Shown: positions 26,245-34,355 of the stretch, in pieces
Layout of the letters: each line of letters starts with the position of its first letter
Numbering within the stretch: the stretch's first letter is position 1
Source: a bacterium
GTDB taxonomy: Bacteria > Patescibacteriota > Minisyncoccia > Phycocordibacterales > VMGT01
Assembly: GCA_030697645.1 (NCBI GenBank)
Contig: JAUYPI010000016.1
Span: forward strand, 1-59,413
Length of the DNA: 59,413 nt
Direction of reading: 5' to 3'
Notes under the pieces: generated by a model
What the model was told of the DNA's origin: nothing
Seen by the model: the letters and a program-made list of their open reading frames with translations, nothing else
Databases searched by the model: none
Made by a program: the position numbers and the translations under genes

Positions 26245-27078
26245 ATGAAGACCCATTTCTTAAACGGAGCGTTGGTGTCCGACGAAAAACTTTTTATTTC
26301 CCCGCGAGACATAGGATTTTCTCGTGGGTTTGCGGTATTTGATTTCCTCAAAACATATCCGCACCACCGGCCGTTTAAGCTCGAGGAGCACCTTGATCGT
26401 CTATATAACTCTGCTCGCCTCATCGGTCTTGAGGTACCCTGGAGCAAAGAGGAGATGGAAGCTTGGGTGATGAAAACTCTGGCCGCGAACCAGACGAGCG
26501 AAGAAAAATTCATCAAAATAATTGTCTCCGGCGGAGTATCAGATACTATGTTTCCTCGGGCACGCCCGACGATCATTATTATGGTGGATCCCGCTGTGCA
26601 ATACCCCACGGAGTGCTATGAAAAAGGCGTGGGTGTGATCACGGTGAAGCACGAGCGATATAATCCAGCCGCAAAGTCGAACAACTACATTGAAGGGGTA
26701 AAACAAACTCAATTAGCAGCGAAGGTGGGCGCGGTGGAGCCGGTATACTATTCAGACACGCAGGTGTTTGAAGGCTCAAACAGCAATATATTCACAGTGA
26801 TCGGCAATAGTCTTTTGACGCCGCGGACAGATATTTTAGAGGGTGTGACGCGGAACGTATTGCTCCAGATACTGCGCCTACCTATCCCTGTGCAGGTAAA
26901 AGATTTTACCATGGATGAATTTTGTGGCGCTACGGAGGCATTTTTGACCGGCAGCGGAAAGGAAATTACGCCGATAACATCGGTGGATGGTAAGCCGCTC
27001 GGAGACGGCACCGTGGGCCCTATCACCAAAGACGTCATGCGCCAGTTCCGCGAGTATACGCTTTCAGATCTCTGGTAG
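26245..27078 (+). CDS. Class IV PLP aminotransferase (BCAT / D-amino-acid aminotransferase type)
   Basis: A 277-residue fold-type IV enzyme. N-terminal FLNGALVSDEKLFISPRDIGFSRG and HLDRLYNSA, then the Schiff-base lysine in AAKSNNYIEG (~150), the conserved E-G-S-N-S-N-I-F PLP ring contact (~175) and TGSGKEITPI. The family includes branched-chain and D-amino-acid aminotransferases and aminodeoxychorismate lyase; sequence alone does not decide. The neighbouring D-Ala-D-Ala dipeptidase and DapF genes make a D-amino-acid role worth testing. A TATACT at ~26203 may be its -10 box. Confidence 0.85.
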   Translation: MKTHFLNGALVSDEKLFISPRDIGFSRGFAVFDFLKTYPHHRPFKLEEHLDRLYNSARLIGLEVPWSKEEMEAWVMKTLAANQTSEEKFIKIIVSGGVSDTMFPRARPTIIIMVDPAVQYPTECYEKGVGVITVKHERYNPAAKSNNYIEGVKQTQLAAKVGAVEPVYYSDTQVFEGSNSNIFTVIGNSLLTPRTDILEGVTRNVLLQILRLPIPVQVKDFTMDEFCGATEAFLTGSGKEITPITSVDGKPLGDGTVGPITKDVMRQFREYTLSDLW

Positions 27079-27143
27079 TGCTGCAATTTTTCTCTGGCGG
27101 CCGTACGGTATGTGATATGAGAGACACCCACTACGAATCTGCG

Positions 27144-27171
27144 TGACTTTTTATTCAAAAAAGGTTATAAT
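27144..27171 (+). promoter_or_regulatory. Promoter of the 27222 gene
   Basis: TGACTT (27144-27149), a 16-base spacer and TATAAT (27166-27171), then a ~50-base leader with AAAAAAGGAGGAA. Confidence 0.65.
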
Positions 27172-27221
27172 CAATTTAGAATTTAGAGTAAAGACTCTCC
27201 CGAAAAAAGGAGGAATGTTAC

Positions 27222-27434
27222 ATGCCGTGTGAAGGTATGGAAATCCGAGACAGGGGGCGTGGCCCGGAACTTTCTCGAAACAATAAGGGGTGTACGGGGT
27301 TGGGAAATTTAAATAACAGAATCTGCATTAGTTATTATGGCTTGGGTATTCCTGGCCTGCACCTGATACTGGTTACCGAGAAAAAGGTATCGGTCCGGGT
27401 AGATTCTGCTCCTGTTGATCGTAAAATCCTATAG
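27222..27434 (+). CDS. Small unknown protein, cassette-like
   Basis: A 70-residue protein with no recognised family. It has a Gly/Arg-rich N-terminus (IRDRGRGPELSRNN) and a hydrophobic middle (ICISYYGLGIPGLHLILV). An exemplary SD (AAAGGAGG, ~9 bases before the ATG), a consensus -10 box and a terminator at 27456 support expression. It is AT-rich compared with neighbours and another member of the small SD-led cassette class. Confidence 0.6.
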   Translation: MPCEGMEIRDRGRGPELSRNNKGCTGLGNLNNRICISYYGLGIPGLHLILVTEKKVSVRVDSAPVDRKIL

Positions 27435-27455
27435 ACAAAAGGGTTGATAAAGTAG

Positions 27456-27491
27456 AACGGCGATGGTAGAGACCATCGCCGTTTGTTGCTA
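27456..27491. terminator. Bidirectional terminator between convergent genes
   Basis: AACGGCGATGG and its complement (11 bp) around TAGAGA, followed by TGTTGC. It separates the 27222 gene (+) from the 27489 gene (-). Confidence 0.8.
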
Positions 27492-29072
27492 TTCTTGCGT
27501 CACACGCGCACCAGCTCGTATTGCTTCGTACCATTTAGGTAGCGCGAAGACCCACGAGGTGAACGGACGACAGTTCCAGTATGGGAGCGATTGCGAGATG
27601 GCAAGCAATTTGCGTAGTCGCTGCGCTTTGCGCATGTCTGCCCCATTCGCAAGCGTCGCAAAGACCGCTTCGAGCATTTGAGGTTCGTACTCTGCCGCAA
27701 GGGTGCATCGTATTTTTTCTGCATCCGTGGTAGGGTACCCGTTTGCTCTCTTGAGCAGCTCATGATGACGGCTGATGAGGTTTTTGACGTGCACGGCGAG
27801 ATCTCGCCCGTGTGTGCCGATGAGGGGGTGCTGTAATAACAAAGACTCTGCGCTCTCCTCACGTAATTGTTGACATTCTGCTTCTGCGGCGGCAACGACT
27901 CCACGCCACGCTGCTGCGAATGACGTCCCGTCAATCCAGTCAGTTTTAAACGCATCGCGTAGATACTCTGGCAGTAAAAATCGATGCTGCACTGCGCTGA
28001 GCGCATCAAGTGCACCGACGTGCAATCGCAGGATCGGATGGAGCGCGAGCTTGCCGCCTGTCATTATCAATAGCAGGGACGCGAGACGGACTGACTTTGG
28101 AGCATAGGAAGATCCCAGCGCCATAAGCACCATGGGGCAGCGCATGCGCAGTTCGAGGAAGTTTACCAGCGCTTTGCCGACAATGGCTCGTACCGAGCCG
28201 TGTCGAGCCGCTTCTCGCACCAGATCCTCCGCCTTTCCCGCCTGGGGGTAGTGCAGATCGACCCGATACAACGCCTCTTCTTTTTCGACGACCGCATAGT
28301 AGGGCAACTCGCCATTCTCGAGCGGGAGAATTGTTTCTCCCGGACCTTTCACCGCCTCATTGTACGCTTCCCGAGCGTCCTTGTAGTGCCGTAGAAACAA
28401 CTCGAGGATGCGTAGGGGAATGGTACCGTTTTGAACCGAAAAGTAGTCGACGCTTGTCGTCAGAGAACACTGAGAGCCCCATTGTTCAAGGAGGGAGCGT
28501 AGAAGGCCGATTGATGCGTCTGCCCAGCTTGCGGTCTTGTATAGTCCGTAGTTGAGCAGATGGTCAAGGACGGCGATGCGCGGACTATTGTGCGGCTCCG
28601 CAATGCTCTCGAGCAGATTGCGACGTATCGGTTTTCGGAGAGCGTTCAGCTCCTTGTAGAAATCAACGACAGGGACGCCATGCGCGACGCGCTCCTTCTT
28701 CGCGTGCCAGAGGCCAAGCCAATCACCGACGGTTAAACCCGCAACTATCGCATCAACGGGACGTTTCTCGAAATGCGCGAGTCGCTCGAAGTGTATGCCG
28801 TGCTCCACAAAGAGCTGCGGATTGATCGGCATACGTCCGAGGAACAGTGCGGCTTCCATACTTGCTGTCCACCGCGTGACATTGCCGTCCTGCGTGTATG
28901 CCTCTGGAGTGACGGCGATCGGCTGTCCACTCCGAGTCGGTGGTCGAGAGAAGAAATCACTGCTGTGGATAGTGTGCAGGACTCGATAGCCGAGCTCCGT
29001 GAGGAGCCGTAGCTTAAGAGGCGCGTCCCATGCGATATTTTGATCACCCGACAAAACAGTCTGTTCGATCAC
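27489..29072 (-). CDS. Unknown 527-residue protein downstream of dapF
   Basis: I do not recognise this protein. It is soluble and largely helical by composition, with no membrane segments. Notable local motifs: PITPEAYTQDG-like PIAVTPEAYTQD near the N-terminus, GDWLGLWHAKKERV, a Pro-flanked LPLENGELPYYAVVEKE, and CRPFTSWVFALPKWYEAI at the C-terminus. The start is probably GTG 29072, preceded by GGGAGGAGG; a longer TTG start at 29126 would overlap dapF by 22 bases. It is the third gene of a likely operon after the dipeptidase and DapF genes, so a link to D-amino acid or diaminopimelate chemistry is the best contextual clue. Confidence 0.65.
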   Translation of the reverse strand: MIEQTVLSGDQNIAWDAPLKLRLLTELGYRVLHTIHSSDFFSRPPTRSGQPIAVTPEAYTQDGNVTRWTASMEAALFLGRMPINPQLFVEHGIHFERLAHFEKRPVDAIVAGLTVGDWLGLWHAKKERVAHGVPVVDFYKELNALRKPIRRNLLESIAEPHNSPRIAVLDHLLNYGLYKTASWADASIGLLRSLLEQWGSQCSLTTSVDYFSVQNGTIPLRILELFLRHYKDAREAYNEAVKGPGETILPLENGELPYYAVVEKEEALYRVDLHYPQAGKAEDLVREAARHGSVRAIVGKALVNFLELRMRCPMVLMALGSSYAPKSVRLASLLLIMTGGKLALHPILRLHVGALDALSAVQHRFLLPEYLRDAFKTDWIDGTSFAAAWRGVVAAAEAECQQLREESAESLLLQHPLIGTHGRDLAVHVKNLISRHHELLKRANGYPTTDAEKIRCTLAAEYEPQMLEAVFATLANGADMRKAQRLRKLLAISQSLPYWNCRPFTSWVFALPKWYEAIRAGARVTQE

Positions 29073-29104
29073 TGCCTCCTCCCTTTCTATAGAGCGTTGC
29101 TCTC

Positions 29105-29869
29105 CTAAAGCTCTGTGGGCTGACAACTGACGGGTGCTGACCCCTTGAGGAAAATGCCCTGGCCTTCATCGATGAAGACCGTGAGCATGTGTTCGTGCAT
29201 TTTGACCTCCACTGTTTTTTTCCGCACGAGACCTCCCTTGCAGATGAGCCAGGCAGCGGCACAGGCGCCTGTGCCGCAGGAGCGCGTCTCCGCCCCTACG
29301 CCGCGTTCAAATGTTCTGGCATAGAGTATGCTGCCACCATCCCGATGGACAACAGTACAGTTTATTCGATTACTGCTAAAGAATGTGCCCCATACGGCGA
29401 GCGGTGCCTCCCAAACGTTGCGCACTATTGTGACCGCATGTGGCTCCCCGAGCACTGAATAGAGGCGAAAAAGAGGAAAGTGCGCTGGCACGTGGAGGCC
29501 ATTCTCGAATCGCGTCGGGATTTCCACAATGTCAATGGGGACCCAGAATCCCCCAGTACTCCGCTCGAGGGAGATAGTCGTACGGTGCGTCTCGATAATT
29601 GGTCGCAGACCACTTCGGCGGAGCAGCTCGCCAACGACACGCGCTCCGTTACCGCACATCGTAGAAACCGTGCCGTCTCTCTCGAGGATAGTCATCGCGA
29701 CACTCGCGTCGGTCTCCGTGGGTGTGAGGACAAGGGCGGAATCGAAATTCCATAGATTTCGCTTTCGTATTCTTTTGTCAAGGAACAGACGGGCATCAAG
29801 ATCAGAGGGCTGATCCGACCACAGGATGAGAAACGTATTGCCATTTGCTTCACCTCGCCACTGTCGCAT
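29105..29869 (-). CDS. dapF: Diaminopimelate epimerase
   Basis: A 254-residue PLP-independent epimerase interconverting LL- and meso-diaminopimelate. Both catalytic thiols are present: Cys in MCGNGARV (~residue 72) and Cys in ETRSCGTGAC (~198). The first asparagine motif is GEANGNTFLI instead of the usual HGLGNDF, a mild divergence. A strong SD (GGAGG, 4 bases before the ATG at 29869) fixes the start; the frame extends to 29950 but is not needed. It sits between the VanX-type gene and the 27489 gene, with no other lysine/DAP genes in view. Confidence 0.9.
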   Translation of the reverse strand: MRQWRGEANGNTFLILWSDQPSDLDARLFLDKRIRKRNLWNFDSALVLTPTETDASVAMTILERDGTVSTMCGNGARVVGELLRRSGLRPIIETHRTTISLERSTGGFWVPIDIVEIPTRFENGLHVPAHFPLFRLYSVLGEPHAVTIVRNVWEAPLAVWGTFFSSNRINCTVVHRDGGSILYARTFERGVGAETRSCGTGACAAAWLICKGGLVRKKTVEVKMHEHMLTVFIDEGQGIFLKGSAPVSCQPTEL

Positions 29870-29976
29870 GATTCCTCCGTTCAGTATGTTTGTAACAACC
29901 GGCTCAAGCGGTCCCTGGTCTGACTGCCGAACAGTACACCGCTCTCGCAAGTGCGAGCGATGTGCTGTATGAGAAG

Positions 29977-30705
29977 TCAGCCGGTATGTTCCATGCTGTC
30001 GTAGCGTGCGTTGTGCTCACCTAAAAAGGCAGCCCAATATTGGTCTCCATAGGAAAAATGCCACCACTCGGACGCAAGATTCACAAAACCCGCACCGGTC
30101 ATCGCATCAAAAAGAAGACGACGATTTTTTTGCGCTGCGGCAGTGATGTCGCGATGCCACGTGAACGCCCGGTCATCTATCGCGTCCACTGGCGTCCCCA
30201 TCGGCAGCTCGGTGCCGTTTTTTGACCTCACGAGCGTGAGATCAATCGCACCGCCCGTCGTGTGCGGCGGACAGAGGTCCGGGTCTGCGATAAATTGCGT
30301 TACTCTCTCCCACAGCTCTCGTCCGGCGAGGCCTTCTGTGCGCGCTACATCTTTTTTGATTTTTTCAAAATGCGCGCGCTGTAAGGAAAGCGGACGGAAT
30401 GCGTCTGTGACTTTGAGCATGATTTTCCCGTCGCTCACTCTTATAATTGCCCGCGCGGCATCTCCGAAGCGGCGCGCTGCATCTTGGCGCAACAAGAAAC
30501 GACATTCGCCAGCACCGTTTACCGCGGCTGCTGGTCTGAATTGATATGGCCACTCCGTGTCAGGCAATTGTTGCCGAACGTCAATCAGCGGCTCACCGCA
30601 CTCCTTGATGGGGAACGCTGTTGTAAGCATTTCGGGGATATACCAAAATGCCCTCTCTTCCATGGGAAGGGTCCAAAAGTTATGAAGATTTGTGACCGTT
30701 TGCAT
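29977..30705 (-). CDS. D-Ala-D-Ala dipeptidase (VanX/DdpX, M15D)
   Basis: A 242-residue zinc dipeptidase. Conserved parts: DAFRPLSLQ with the transition-state Arg, PPHTTGGAIDLTL giving zinc ligands His and Asp (S-x-H-x3-G-x-A-x-D type, first residue changed to P), and EWWHFSYGDQYWA with the catalytic Glu and third ligand His. It hydrolyses D-Ala-D-Ala. No vanHA ligase or sensor genes are near, so peptidoglycan-fragment salvage is likelier than glycopeptide resistance. No SD is seen at the ATG; a hairpin and a small ORF lie upstream. Confidence 0.9.
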   Translation of the reverse strand: MQTVTNLHNFWTLPMEERAFWYIPEMLTTAFPIKECGEPLIDVRQQLPDTEWPYQFRPAAAVNGAGECRFLLRQDAARRFGDAARAIIRVSDGKIMLKVTDAFRPLSLQRAHFEKIKKDVARTEGLAGRELWERVTQFIADPDLCPPHTTGGAIDLTLVRSKNGTELPMGTPVDAIDDRAFTWHRDITAAAQKNRRLLFDAMTGAGFVNLASEWWHFSYGDQYWAAFLGEHNARYDSMEHTG

Positions 30706-30721
30706 ACAAATGCATAAAATG

Positions 30722-30754
30722 ATCCCGGCCTTCTCTTTTGGAGAAGGCCGGGAT
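30722..30754. terminator. Hairpin in the leader of the dipeptidase operon
   Basis: A 14-bp perfect stem (ATCCCGGCCTTCTC and complement) with loop TTTTG. On the minus strand it follows the small ORF 30778-30909 and precedes the dipeptidase ATG by ~15 bases, so it could be a terminator or attenuator. Confidence 0.6.
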
Positions 30755-30777
30755 TTGAGCTTCTGAATTGACTTTGT

Positions 30778-30909
30778 TTATCGATGCCTGATTGCTCGTA
30801 CAACCCCAACTTTCTCCTTGGGAATAAGGAGAGTAAAGTAAATGCCACAAACCATCCACATCGCTGTGGCTATATACGAGGTTGCCGCTGGTGTGTCGTC
30901 TCTAGACAT
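30778..30909 (-). CDS. Leaderless 43-residue membrane peptide
   Basis: A short frame starting MSRDDTPAATSYIATAMWMV, with one probable membrane helix (SYIATAMWMVCGIYFTLLIP) and a basic C-terminal tail (EKVGVVRAIRHR). Support: a near-perfect minus-strand promoter places the -10 box 10 bases before the ATG, and a hairpin follows the stop. It could be a real small protein or a leader peptide controlling the dipeptidase-dapF operon through the hairpin. No family is recognised. Confidence 0.45.
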   Translation of the reverse strand: MSRDDTPAATSYIATAMWMVCGIYFTLLIPKEKVGVVRAIRHR

Positions 30910-30919
30910 GTTGAATTTG

Positions 30920-30947
30920 AGTATAAAGGAACGATAATTTTTGTCAA
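30920..30947 (-). promoter_or_regulatory. Minus-strand sigma70 promoter
   Basis: Read on the minus strand: TTGACA (30947-30942), a 16-base spacer and TATACT (30925-30920). It is the best consensus promoter in the window and drives the small ORF and probably the dipeptidase operon. Confidence 0.75.
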
Positions 30948-31185
30948 GTTTTTGTATGCCTGTGGATAACGTATCGATTTGTCTCGCTCTCGGCGTGGGT
31001 ATCTGGCCGCGACAGCTCTACTCGATCAGCGCGCGGATGTCGTTTTCGGTGAGACGGCAGGAGAATGCGCCGCCCTCCTCGAGGAGGCCATCGAAGCATT
31101 TGCGTGCTGTCGTGCGTAGGAGTCGTGCATTGCACGAAACAGTTTTTTTATCTACGCTAGGGAGCATAGCGCCTCGAGCGCACCA

Positions 31186-31256
31186 CGGGCCGTCGTATAG
31201 TGGCAGTACACAAGGCTGGGGGTCTTGTTGTGGGAGTTCGATTCTCCCCGGCCCGA
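31186..31256 (+). tRNA. tRNA-Pro (GGG)
   Basis: A compact cloverleaf: acceptor CGGGCCG/CGGCCCG with A73, D arm G-T-A-T...G-T-A-C with a short loop, anticodon stem CAAGG/TCTTG with loop CTGGGGG (anticodon GGG, reading CCC/CCU, and G37 as expected for Pro), a 5-base variable region, and T arm GGGAG-TTCGATT-CTCCC. CCA is not encoded. The 3' end is repeated downstream at ~31422, see the element at 31256-31436. Confidence 0.85.
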
Positions 31257-31436
31257 ACGAGGCCGAGCATCAAAAGATGCGCGGGCGAAGTGAGGGACGG
31301 GGAGAATCGAACGCGGAGGGGGTCGGGGAACCTGCTGCGGCCGTGGAGGAAGGCAACGAACGAGCGGAGCGAGTGAGTGTTGGAAAACCGTGGGTTTCCA
31401 AAGAGTGAGATAGCGCAGCGTCTCCCCGGCCCGAAA
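31256..31436. repeat. GC-rich element inserted at the tRNA-Pro 3' end
   Basis: It begins at the tRNA 3' end and closes with a second copy of TCTCCCCGGCCCGAA (31422-31436). It also holds an inverted copy of the T arm (GGGGAGAATCGAAC, ~31297-31310). Modules GGGGGTCGGGGAA, CCGTGGAGGAA and GGAAAACC...GGGTTTCC match the priA insert. Confidence 0.75.
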
Positions 31437-31439
31437 CAG

Positions 31440-31620
31440 TAAAATTCTAAAAAACAGGCTTCAAACAAGTTCCAAATCTCAAAGCTTCAATTTCCAAACC
31501 CGAACGTTTGCCGTGTTTGAGATTTAAAAATTTAGAAATTGAGATTTGCTTGGAAATTGTTTTTTTGGAAATTGGAAATTCGTTCTCTAAAAGCTACAAG
31601 CTAACAGCTAAAAGCTCGTT
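31440..31620. repeat. Two heptamer arrays before corA
   Basis: An AATTTCC/CAAATCTC-type palindrome around GAACGTTTGCCGTG (31450-31590), then an AGCTAAC AGCTAAA AGCTCG run ending just before the corA ATG. Confidence 0.85.
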
Positions 31621-31622
31621 CC

Positions 31623-32543
31623 ATGATTACCTTTTACTACCGCACGCTCAAGGAATCACGGCTCGCCGCCCTCCCCGAGTTTCGCGTCGGCGCGTGGGTC
31701 TACGTCGAGGCGCCGACCCAAGATGAGCTCGATCGCCTCTCGCGCGAGCTCGGGCTCGACCGCGGACTCCTCACCGACGCGCTCGACCCCTTCGAGGTGC
31801 CGCGCGTCGAGCACGACGAGGGCGTCGTCTACGTTTTTACTCGCGTGCCCGATAGCGACGGAGACGAGACGGTGACGGTGCCGCTTTTGATCGCGGTCGG
31901 CGAGCAGTTCGTGCTTACGGTCTCGGGTCGCACGCTCCATCTCCTCGAAAGAATACTCTCCGGGAAGATTGACGTCTTTACAACACAAAAGACGAAGGTG
32001 CTGCTCCAGATACTCTTCGAGCTTATGCATTCGTATCAGTCGTCGCTCACGGCGATCAACCGTCGCGTGCGCGCGACAAGCGTCAGTCTCGCTCGCGTTT
32101 CGAGCGATGACATCCGCCAGTTTGTGGTGTTCGAGATCACGCTCAATGATTTTCTCGATGCTCTCGTACCGACCGGCGCGCTGCTTCGGAATATCGGCAC
32201 CGGAAAGTTTTTCGGACTTTTTGAAGACGATCGCGAACTCATGGACGACCTCGTGCTCGCGACGGGACAGGGGATCGAGCTCTGCCGGGCGAGCTTGAAG
32301 ACCATTACGAACATCCGCGGCGGCTACTCAGCGATTGTTACGAATGATCTTAATCGGGTGATCAAGCTTCTCACCGCGCTCACGATTGTGCTCATGATCC
32401 CCAATTTAGTCGCGAGTCTCTACGGCATGAACGTGGCGCTGCCGCTTGGCGAAAGTCGCGGCGCTTTTTGGATTATCATGCTCGTGATCGCGTTTGTCTC
32501 CGCCGGGGCACTCGGCCTCTTTGCGCGGAATCGGTGGTTGTAA
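31623..32543 (+). CDS. corA: CorA-like divalent cation transporter
   Basis: A 306-residue CorA-family protein. A large N-terminal cytoplasmic domain (residues ~1-240), a long stalk helix, then two C-terminal membrane helices with the signature YGMNVALP (~272-279) that forms the selectivity filter. It takes up Mg2+ (or Co2+/Ni2+) as a homopentamer. The C-terminus ends in a basic RNRWL, as expected for the family's positively charged tail. The start follows the repeat arrays; no SD. Confidence 0.93.
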   Translation: MITFYYRTLKESRLAALPEFRVGAWVYVEAPTQDELDRLSRELGLDRGLLTDALDPFEVPRVEHDEGVVYVFTRVPDSDGDETVTVPLLIAVGEQFVLTVSGRTLHLLERILSGKIDVFTTQKTKVLLQILFELMHSYQSSLTAINRRVRATSVSLARVSSDDIRQFVVFEITLNDFLDALVPTGALLRNIGTGKFFGLFEDDRELMDDLVLATGQGIELCRASLKTITNIRGGYSAIVTNDLNRVIKLLTALTIVLMIPNLVASLYGMNVALPLGESRGAFWIIMLVIAFVSAGALGLFARNRWL

Positions 32544-32651
32544 CCGAATTGTCTGCGTGATAGCTTGTATATTGGAACAACGTGCGCGCATATTGTCCGT
32601 GATGTTATCTGGTATGCGTCGTTGCGGGTACACACGCGAAAGGACCTTATT

Positions 32652-33062
32652 GTGAGCCTCGCAGGAGTCAGGCAGCGGGTTCGATGTGGTGCGGCGTACA
32701 CTTTTGTAGGGAGGGTTCGCAGAAACATTCTCGAGCGTGTCAGACATGCTACCGCGCTCTGCATGCTGGCCTACGTCATCGTACTGCAGGTAACAAAGAC
32801 GAGGAGTAAGTGGATTAGACGCAGTCCACAGCTGCTTCATGCGCTCGCCATCGAAAATGGTGCTGGTGAGACACGATTTTATTATGTTCACTATGCACAC
32901 CTTGCCCTTCCTGGCACCTATTGCCTCCTCTTGTGTAAGGGGCGGGCAATAGGATTCTGGCGGGAGGCGGACGTGCGTTTTGTGGTTCTTACATGCCGCG
33001 CGATGACGGGAATATGGATACCCTATCGCTACATTCCACCACGGGAAGAGAAGACAGTATGA
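32652..33062 (+). CDS. Possible small unknown protein
   Basis: A 136-residue frame starting at GTG with an upstream GAAAGGACC SD-like site; a TATATT at ~32572 may be the -10 box, and a hairpin follows the stop at 33096. The product is Arg- and aromatic-rich (GVRQRVRCGAAYTFVGRVRR) with no known family. A long frame also exists on the other strand, but it overlaps corA. This one fits the small SD-led cassette pattern seen elsewhere in the window. Confidence 0.4.
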   Translation: MSLAGVRQRVRCGAAYTFVGRVRRNILERVRHATALCMLAYVIVLQVTKTRSKWIRRSPQLLHALAIENGAGETRFYYVHYAHLALPGTYCLLLCKGRAIGFWREADVRFVVLTCRAMTGIWIPYRYIPPREEKTV

Positions 33063-33095
33063 GATAATAGTTTGTACGATGTACCACCTTGTATC

Positions 33096-33121
33096 GCGGG
33101 CCTCCATAGAGAGGCCCGCTC
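33096..33121 (+). terminator. Hairpin before ychF
   Basis: GCGGGCCTC and GAGGCCCGC around CATAGA, without a T-run. Confidence 0.5.
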
Positions 33122-33134
33122 GTTAGTATTACTT

Positions 33135-34211
33135 ATGCTCTCCATTGGCATCGTGGGTCTTCCGAACGTCGGCAAGTCAACGCTCTTTAATGCGCTGACT
33201 AAAAAACGCGTGCCTGCGGAAAATTATCCGTTTTGCACGATTGATCCGTCGGTCGGCGTGGTTGCCGTGCCGGATCGGCGACTCGAGCGGCTCGCGGCAT
33301 TTTCAAAATCGGCGAAAGTGGTTCCTGCCGCGGTTGAGTTTGTGGACATTGCAGGGCTGGTGAAGGGGGCAGCAGAAGGCGAGGGGCTCGGCAATCAGTT
33401 CCTCGCGCATATTCGTGAGGTGGACGCGATCGCGCATGTCGTGCGTGTGTTTGAGGACGCGAATATCACGCACGTCGAGGGCAGGATTGACCCGGTGCAC
33501 GACATCGAGATCATTGAGACCGAGCTTGCGCTCGCGGACGCGGAGACGGTCCGGAAGCGTCGCGCCGGGACTCTGCGCGAGGTCAAGCGCGGGGAGAAGG
33601 CGGCGCTTGCGGAGAGCGTCGTGCTGGTGCGGCTTGCCGAGGCGCTCGACAACGGCCGACCAGCCGCATCCATTCTGGTTGCGAAAGACGAAGCGCCGCT
33701 TCTCGGCTCGCTCCATCTTCTCACGATGAAGCCCATGCTTTTCGTGCTCAACACGAAGACGGGAAGCGAGAGTGCATCGTTCAGAGTAGCGCAGGAGTTT
33801 TTAGCCTCGCGCGGGAATCACGCTGTCATAGTTGACGTCGGCGTCGAGCAGGACATGAGCGATATATTACCGGAGGAGAAAAACATAATGCGCCAGGCAT
33901 TCGCGCCGACGAGCGACGGGGTAGACGGACTTATTCGCGCCGGCTACGAGCTGCTTGGACTTATTACTTTTTTTACAACCGGCGAGGATGAGACCCGGGG
34001 CTGGACGATCCGTCGCGGTGCGAATGCTCCCGAGGCGGGTGCCGCGATCCACACTGATTTTCGCGAAAAATTTATCCGCGCGGAGGTCATCAATTGGAAA
34101 GTGTTACTCGACGCCAGCTCCTATGCCGCCGCGCGTGAGCGCGGTCTCCTGCGCACGGAAGGGAAGCTCTATATCGTCGCGGACGGGGATGTGATTGAGT
34201 TCAAGATTTGA
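33135..34211 (+). CDS. ychF: YchF/OLA1-type ATPase (Obg family)
   Basis: A 358-residue protein. Walker A GLPNVGKST (residues 8-16), G2 region NYPFCTIDP, G3 DIAGLVKGAAEGEG (~68), G4 position NTKT (~200), and a C-terminal TGS domain with FFTTGEDETRGW and GAAIHTDFREKFIRAEVI. It binds the ribosome and hydrolyses ATP; its role is in translation and stress control. The ATG at 33135 is the family start; the frame reaching 33072 crosses the hairpin and is rejected. Confidence 0.95.
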   Translation: MLSIGIVGLPNVGKSTLFNALTKKRVPAENYPFCTIDPSVGVVAVPDRRLERLAAFSKSAKVVPAAVEFVDIAGLVKGAAEGEGLGNQFLAHIREVDAIAHVVRVFEDANITHVEGRIDPVHDIEIIETELALADAETVRKRRAGTLREVKRGEKAALAESVVLVRLAEALDNGRPAASILVAKDEAPLLGSLHLLTMKPMLFVLNTKTGSESASFRVAQEFLASRGNHAVIVDVGVEQDMSDILPEEKNIMRQAFAPTSDGVDGLIRAGYELLGLITFFTTGEDETRGWTIRRGANAPEAGAAIHTDFREKFIRAEVINWKVLLDASSYAAARERGLLRTEGKLYIVADGDVIEFKI

Positions 34212-34323
34212 CGCCGATGCGAACCGGATCGTAGCGGATATTATGCGTGGATCGAAGGTAAAAAAATTTGGTTGCGCGGGCTTGTTTGTTCCCGAGCAAG
34301 CACCTTCGCAACACCTTAATGGG

Positions 34324-34355
34324 AACTCCCTACACCGTCTCTGGCGTAGGGAGTT
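34324..34355. terminator. Hairpin between convergent genes
   Basis: AACTCCCTAC and GTAGGGAGTT (10 bp) around ACCGTCTCTGGC. It overlaps the stop of the minus-strand gene at 34354. Confidence 0.6.

Noticed and set aside
27489-29072. BshC (bacillithiol cysteine ligase) as identity of the 527-residue protein
   Set aside because: Length is similar, but I could not find the conserved BshC motifs, and no other bacillithiol genes are nearby.
29977-30705. Glycopeptide resistance cluster
   Set aside because: The VanX-type gene has no D-Ala-D-Lac ligase, VanH or two-component genes beside it.
30941-31408. 155-codon plus-strand frame
   Set aside because: It runs through tRNA-Pro and the GC-rich palindromic element, and its product is low complexity.
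32406-33107. 233-codon minus-strand frame
   Set aside because: It overlaps the 3' end of corA and has no visible start signal; the plus-strand frame with an SD-like site is a better candidate.
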